7,325 nt of DNA from JBFLVQ01 sp040758525 (GTDB lineage Bacteria > Acidobacteriota > Blastocatellia > Chloracidobacteriales > JADJPF01): positions 1 to 7,325 of the forward strand of contig JBFLVQ010000486.1 in assembly GCA_040758525.1 (NCBI GenBank). The letters run 5' to 3'. Position numbers and translations under genes: made by a program. Positions within the stretch are counted from its first letter, which is position 1; each line of letters opens with the position of its first letter. Of this stretch, positions 4,424 through 7,325 are shown one piece after another. The notes under the pieces are model-generated. The model saw only the letters and a list, made by a program, of their open reading frames with translations, did no database searches and was not told where the DNA came from.

Positions 4424-7325
4424 ATGACGAGTACATCATTCCAACTCTCAAGCAATGATTTTCAAACTTTATTCGAATCGGTGCCCGGGTTATATCTTGT
4501 ATTAACACCCGATCTTACCATTGTAGCGGTGAGCGATGCCTATCTAAAAGCTACTATGACAAAACGGTCAGAAATTCTAGGTCTTAAACTTTTTGATGTC
4601 TTTCCTGATAATCCTGATGATCCAACTGCTACTGGTGTTCGTAATCTGCAAGCTTCCATTGAAAGAGTGTTGTGCAATCTAGTTACCGACACTATGGCTA
4701 TACAGAAATATGATATCCGCCGCCCAGAATCGGAAGGAGGTGGATTTGAAGAAAGGTACTGGAGTCCGGTCAATTCACCAGTCTTTGATCAGAATAACAA
4801 AATCGCATTTATTATCCATCGTGTTGAGGATGTTACTGAATTTATTCGTCTCAAACAATTTGGCAGTGAACAGCACAAACTTACTGAAGAGCTCCGTGCC
4901 CGCGCCGAAAAAATGGAAGCAGAGATCTTTCTACGAGCACAAGCATTGGATCTAGCTAATCGTCAGCTACGTACTGCTAACGAAGAACTGGCAAGACTTT
5001 ATGAGAAAACCAAAGAATTGGATGCACTCAAAACTCAGTTCTTTGCTAATATAAGTCATGAATTACGCACTCCATTGACATTAATACTAGGGCCTATCAA
5101 AAAACTGCTAAAGCAAAAGCTTCCATCAACAATTCTCAATGATCTAGAAGTTGTAGAGAAAAACACTCGCACTCTGCTCAGGCATGTCAATGATCTACTT
5201 GATATCTCCAAACTGGAAGCGGGAAAGCTAGCGGTTGACTATACTAATGTCGAGCTCAGTCAATTAGTGCGAGTGGTGACGGCTCATTTTGAGCTATTGG
5301 CTGTTGAGCGTCAAATCTCGTTTTCCGTCAATACTCCAGAAATAGTCGCAGCACAGGTTGATACTGAGAAAGTGCAGCGTATTCTATTAAATCTGCTCTC
5401 TAATGCTTTCAAATTCACGCCTATGGGGGGAAAAATCTGCTGTAGTTTATCAGTTGAAGGAACACACGCCATTATCGAAGTTCAGGATAATGGGCCAGGA
5501 ATAGCGCCAGAGATGCGTGAGATCGTCTTTGAGCGATTTCGCCAGGTTGAGGGCGGGGCGACTCGTCGTTTTAGCGGCACAGGTCTTGGGCTTAGTATAG
5601 CTAAGGAATTTGCAGAACTACATGGCGGTACGATAAAGGTAAGGGACGCGCCCGGCGGAGGAGCAATTTTTAGAGTTGAAATACCGCTTATCGCGCCATC
5701 CGGCGTTGAATTAAAGACCGAGGTTATTAAACCAGATGAGATTGTTGAAACCTATCAACAGATAGTGGAAGAACTTGATCCAAGTCAACAAGCCATAATT
5801 GACACTCAAAACCCTAGTCTACCATTAGTGTTGGTGATCGAAGATAATCCTCAAATGAATAGATTTATTGCAGAAACACTAGCTGATGACTACAACATTG
5901 CTACTGCTTTCAATGGACGGGAAGGTTTAGAAAAAGCACTAGCATTACGCCCAGATCTAATACTCAGCGATGTGATGATGCCAGAGATGAGTGGTGATCA
6001 GATAGTGCATGAAATAAGGCAGAAACACCGTGAATTAGATACTGTACCGGTTATTCTGCTTACCGCTAAGGCCGACGAGTGTTTGCGAGTGCGACTGCTG
6101 CATGAAGGAGTTCAGGACTACATAATGAAGCCATTTTTTGATGAGGAATTGCGCGTTCGAGTGGAGAATCAGATCGCAATGAAACTGACTCGAGAAGCGC
6201 TTCAACAATTAGTAGAAAGCCAAAGCCACAACCTGTTGGAATTAACCGCCAAACTTACTTTCTATACTCATCAGCTACAAGAGCAAGCCACATTGCTTGA
6301 TAAAGCACAAGACGCCATTATGATCTTTGATCTTGATGGAACTATTCTCTATTGGAATAAAGGCGCCGAGCGATTATATGGTTGGACATCTAGTGAAGCA
6401 ATTGGGCAGTCAGTTACAAAGCTTCTCTTTAGATCCATTCCACCAGAACTTGAAGAGGCTAAGTGTGCCACGTTGAATAATAATGAATGGCTGGGTGAGT
6501 TGACTCAGATAACCAGAAATGATGGTGATGTAATTCTTGAGAGTCGTTGGTCATTAGTGACAGACTATGCTAACACTACCAAATCAATAATGAACATAAA
6601 TACTGATATTACGGAAAAGAAGAAGATAATGGCTCAATTCTTGCGTGTTCAAAGGATGGAAAGTATTAGCTCGTTAGCCTCTGGAATTGCCCATGATCTT
6701 AATAATACTCTCACTCCAGTTGTAATGGCGGCTCAGATATTGATGGATCAACTAACAGATGCAGACAATAAGCAACTACTCAGTATAATTCTCAAGAGTA
6801 CCATGCGCGGTTCAGAGATGATCAAACAAATACTGGCATTTGCCAGAGGCCTGGAAGGTAAACGCATGATAATTCAACCTAAACATTTGCTTCTCGATAT
6901 AAGAAATATGTTGGCACATACGTTTCCAAAATCGATAAAAATTGAGACATTTATACCCAGAGATCTCTGGGCTATTGCTGGAGAGTCAACTCAACTACAT
7001 CAAGTACTGATGAATCTCTGTATAAATGCTCGTGATGCGATGCCTGATGGCGGTATGCTTACTATTAAGGCCGAAAACACTACTTTAGTACAGACTAAGA
7101 ATGGGTTGAAACCTGGTCGCTTTGTAAAAATATCTATAATGGATACCGGTGTTGGCATTCCCGTTGATATCAGGGATAGGATCTTTGAACCTTTCTTTAC
7201 TACAAAAGAGATTGGCAAAGGAAGCGGAATTGGTCTATCCACATCATTAGAGATAGTGAAACAGCATGACGGGATAATCGAATTGCAAAGTACAGTAGCA
7301 GAAGCAACACAGTTCAATATATTCC
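4424..7325 (+). CDS. Double hybrid sensor histidine kinase (PAS-HK-REC-PAS-HK), 3' end outside window
   Basis: The frame is open for 967 codons and runs off the right edge. Residues 1-155 form a PAS sensor domain of a recognisable type (LFESVPGLYLVLTPD, YDIRRP, RYWSPVNSPVFD). A coiled coil follows (about 156-200). Kinase module 1 has the H-box ISHELRTP with His212, N-box Asn323 and Asn327, DNGPGI 355-360, FERF 369-372 and GTGLGLS 385-391. The receiver (about 468-585) has Glu473, Asp474, the phospho-acceptor Asp516 in SDVMMPEMSG, Thr547 and Lys569, so all key residues are present. A helical linker leads to a second PAS (about 623-732). Kinase module 2 is NtrB-like: IAHDLNNTLTP with His757, Asn864 and Asn868, DTGVGI 907-912, FEPFFTTK and GSGIGLS 933-939. 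There are no membrane segments or signal peptide, so it should sense a cytoplasmic signal. Related proteins often end in another receiver, which would lie beyond 7325. It is divergent from the LuxR-type gene. The ligand is unknown. Confidence 0.95.
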   Translation, partial: MTSTSFQLSSNDFQTLFESVPGLYLVLTPDLTIVAVSDAYLKATMTKRSEILGLKLFDVFPDNPDDPTATGVRNLQASIERVLCNLVTDTMAIQKYDIRRPESEGGGFEERYWSPVNSPVFDQNNKIAFIIHRVEDVTEFIRLKQFGSEQHKLTEELRARAEKMEAEIFLRAQALDLANRQLRTANEELARLYEKTKELDALKTQFFANISHELRTPLTLILGPIKKLLKQKLPSTILNDLEVVEKNTRTLLRHVNDLLDISKLEAGKLAVDYTNVELSQLVRVVTAHFELLAVERQISFSVNTPEIVAAQVDTEKVQRILLNLLSNAFKFTPMGGKICCSLSVEGTHAIIEVQDNGPGIAPEMREIVFERFRQVEGGATRRFSGTGLGLSIAKEFAELHGGTIKVRDAPGGGAIFRVEIPLIAPSGVELKTEVIKPDEIVETYQQIVEELDPSQQAIIDTQNPSLPLVLVIEDNPQMNRFIAETLADDYNIATAFNGREGLEKALALRPDLILSDVMMPEMSGDQIVHEIRQKHRELDTVPVILLTAKADECLRVRLLHEGVQDYIMKPFFDEELRVRVENQIAMKLTREALQQLVESQSHNLLELTAKLTFYTHQLQEQATLLDKAQDAIMIFDLDGTILYWNKGAERLYGWTSSEAIGQSVTKLLFRSIPPELEEAKCATLNNNEWLGELTQITRNDGDVILESRWSLVTDYANTTKSIMNINTDITEKKKIMAQFLRVQRMESISSLASGIAHDLNNTLTPVVMAAQILMDQLTDADNKQLLSIILKSTMRGSEMIKQILAFARGLEGKRMIIQPKHLLLDIRNMLAHTFPKSIKIETFIPRDLWAIAGESTQLHQVLMNLCINARDAMPDGGMLTIKAENTTLVQTKNGLKPGRFVKISIMDTGVGIPVDIRDRIFEPFFTTKEIGKGSGIGLSTSLEIVKQHDGIIELQSTVAEATQFNIF

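Noticed and set aside
4540..4955. Open frames in other frames within the first PAS and coiled coil of the kinase
   Set aside because: The kinase frame explains this stretch with conserved PAS motifs, and the alternatives show nothing.
7000..7317. Minus-strand open frame of 105 codons at the right end
   Set aside because: It is antisense to the second ATP-binding domain of the kinase, where N, G1, F and G2 boxes are clear on the plus strand.
1..7325. CRISPR array, tRNA, rRNA or riboswitch
   Set aside because: No regularly spaced repeats, cloverleaf-like sequence, rRNA segment or known riboswitch core was seen on either strand.

Overview
This is a bacterial window of fairly low GC (roughly 40%), with clear Shine-Dalgarno sites (AAGGGAGG, GGAGG) and familiar bacterial signalling and transport families. 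The sequence alone does not fix the taxon. Nothing here is archaeal or eukaryotic, and two-component kinases of this build are common in proteobacteria, cyanobacteria and related phyla.

Layout. (1) 37-261, minus strand: the C-terminal part of a universal stress protein (UspA fold). It has no start codon or N-terminal half and looks like a remnant. (2) 296-3004, minus: an intact P-type cation ATPase of the Na+,K+-ATPase-like P2C group, 902 residues, GTG start, with a plausible promoter just upstream. (3) About 3005-3812: a gene-poor stretch holding two unrelated decayed transposase fragments on the plus strand. One is a zinc-ribbon N-terminal piece with a frameshift (3317-3444). The other is a piece of an IS4-type DDE transposase around its second catalytic Asp (3527-3793). 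(4) 3813-4052, minus: a free-standing LuxR/NarL-type DNA-binding domain of 79 residues with a strong ribosome binding site and no receiver domain. (5) 4053-4423: a 371-base divergent intergenic region rich in A/T-centred palindromes, including a 19-bp-arm imperfect hairpin at 4235-4276. (6) 4424 to the right edge, plus: a very large soluble hybrid histidine kinase with the order PAS, HisKA, HATPase, REC, PAS, HisKA, HATPase. It is still open at the window end.

How the parts may fit. The ATPase and the Usp fragment are the remains of an ion transport and stress pair. The transposase debris separates them from a signalling locus in which a minimal LuxR-type regulator and a double hybrid kinase are transcribed divergently from a palindrome-rich region. 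That region is the best candidate for a regulatory site in the window. Joint function of the LuxR protein and the kinase is inferred from position only.
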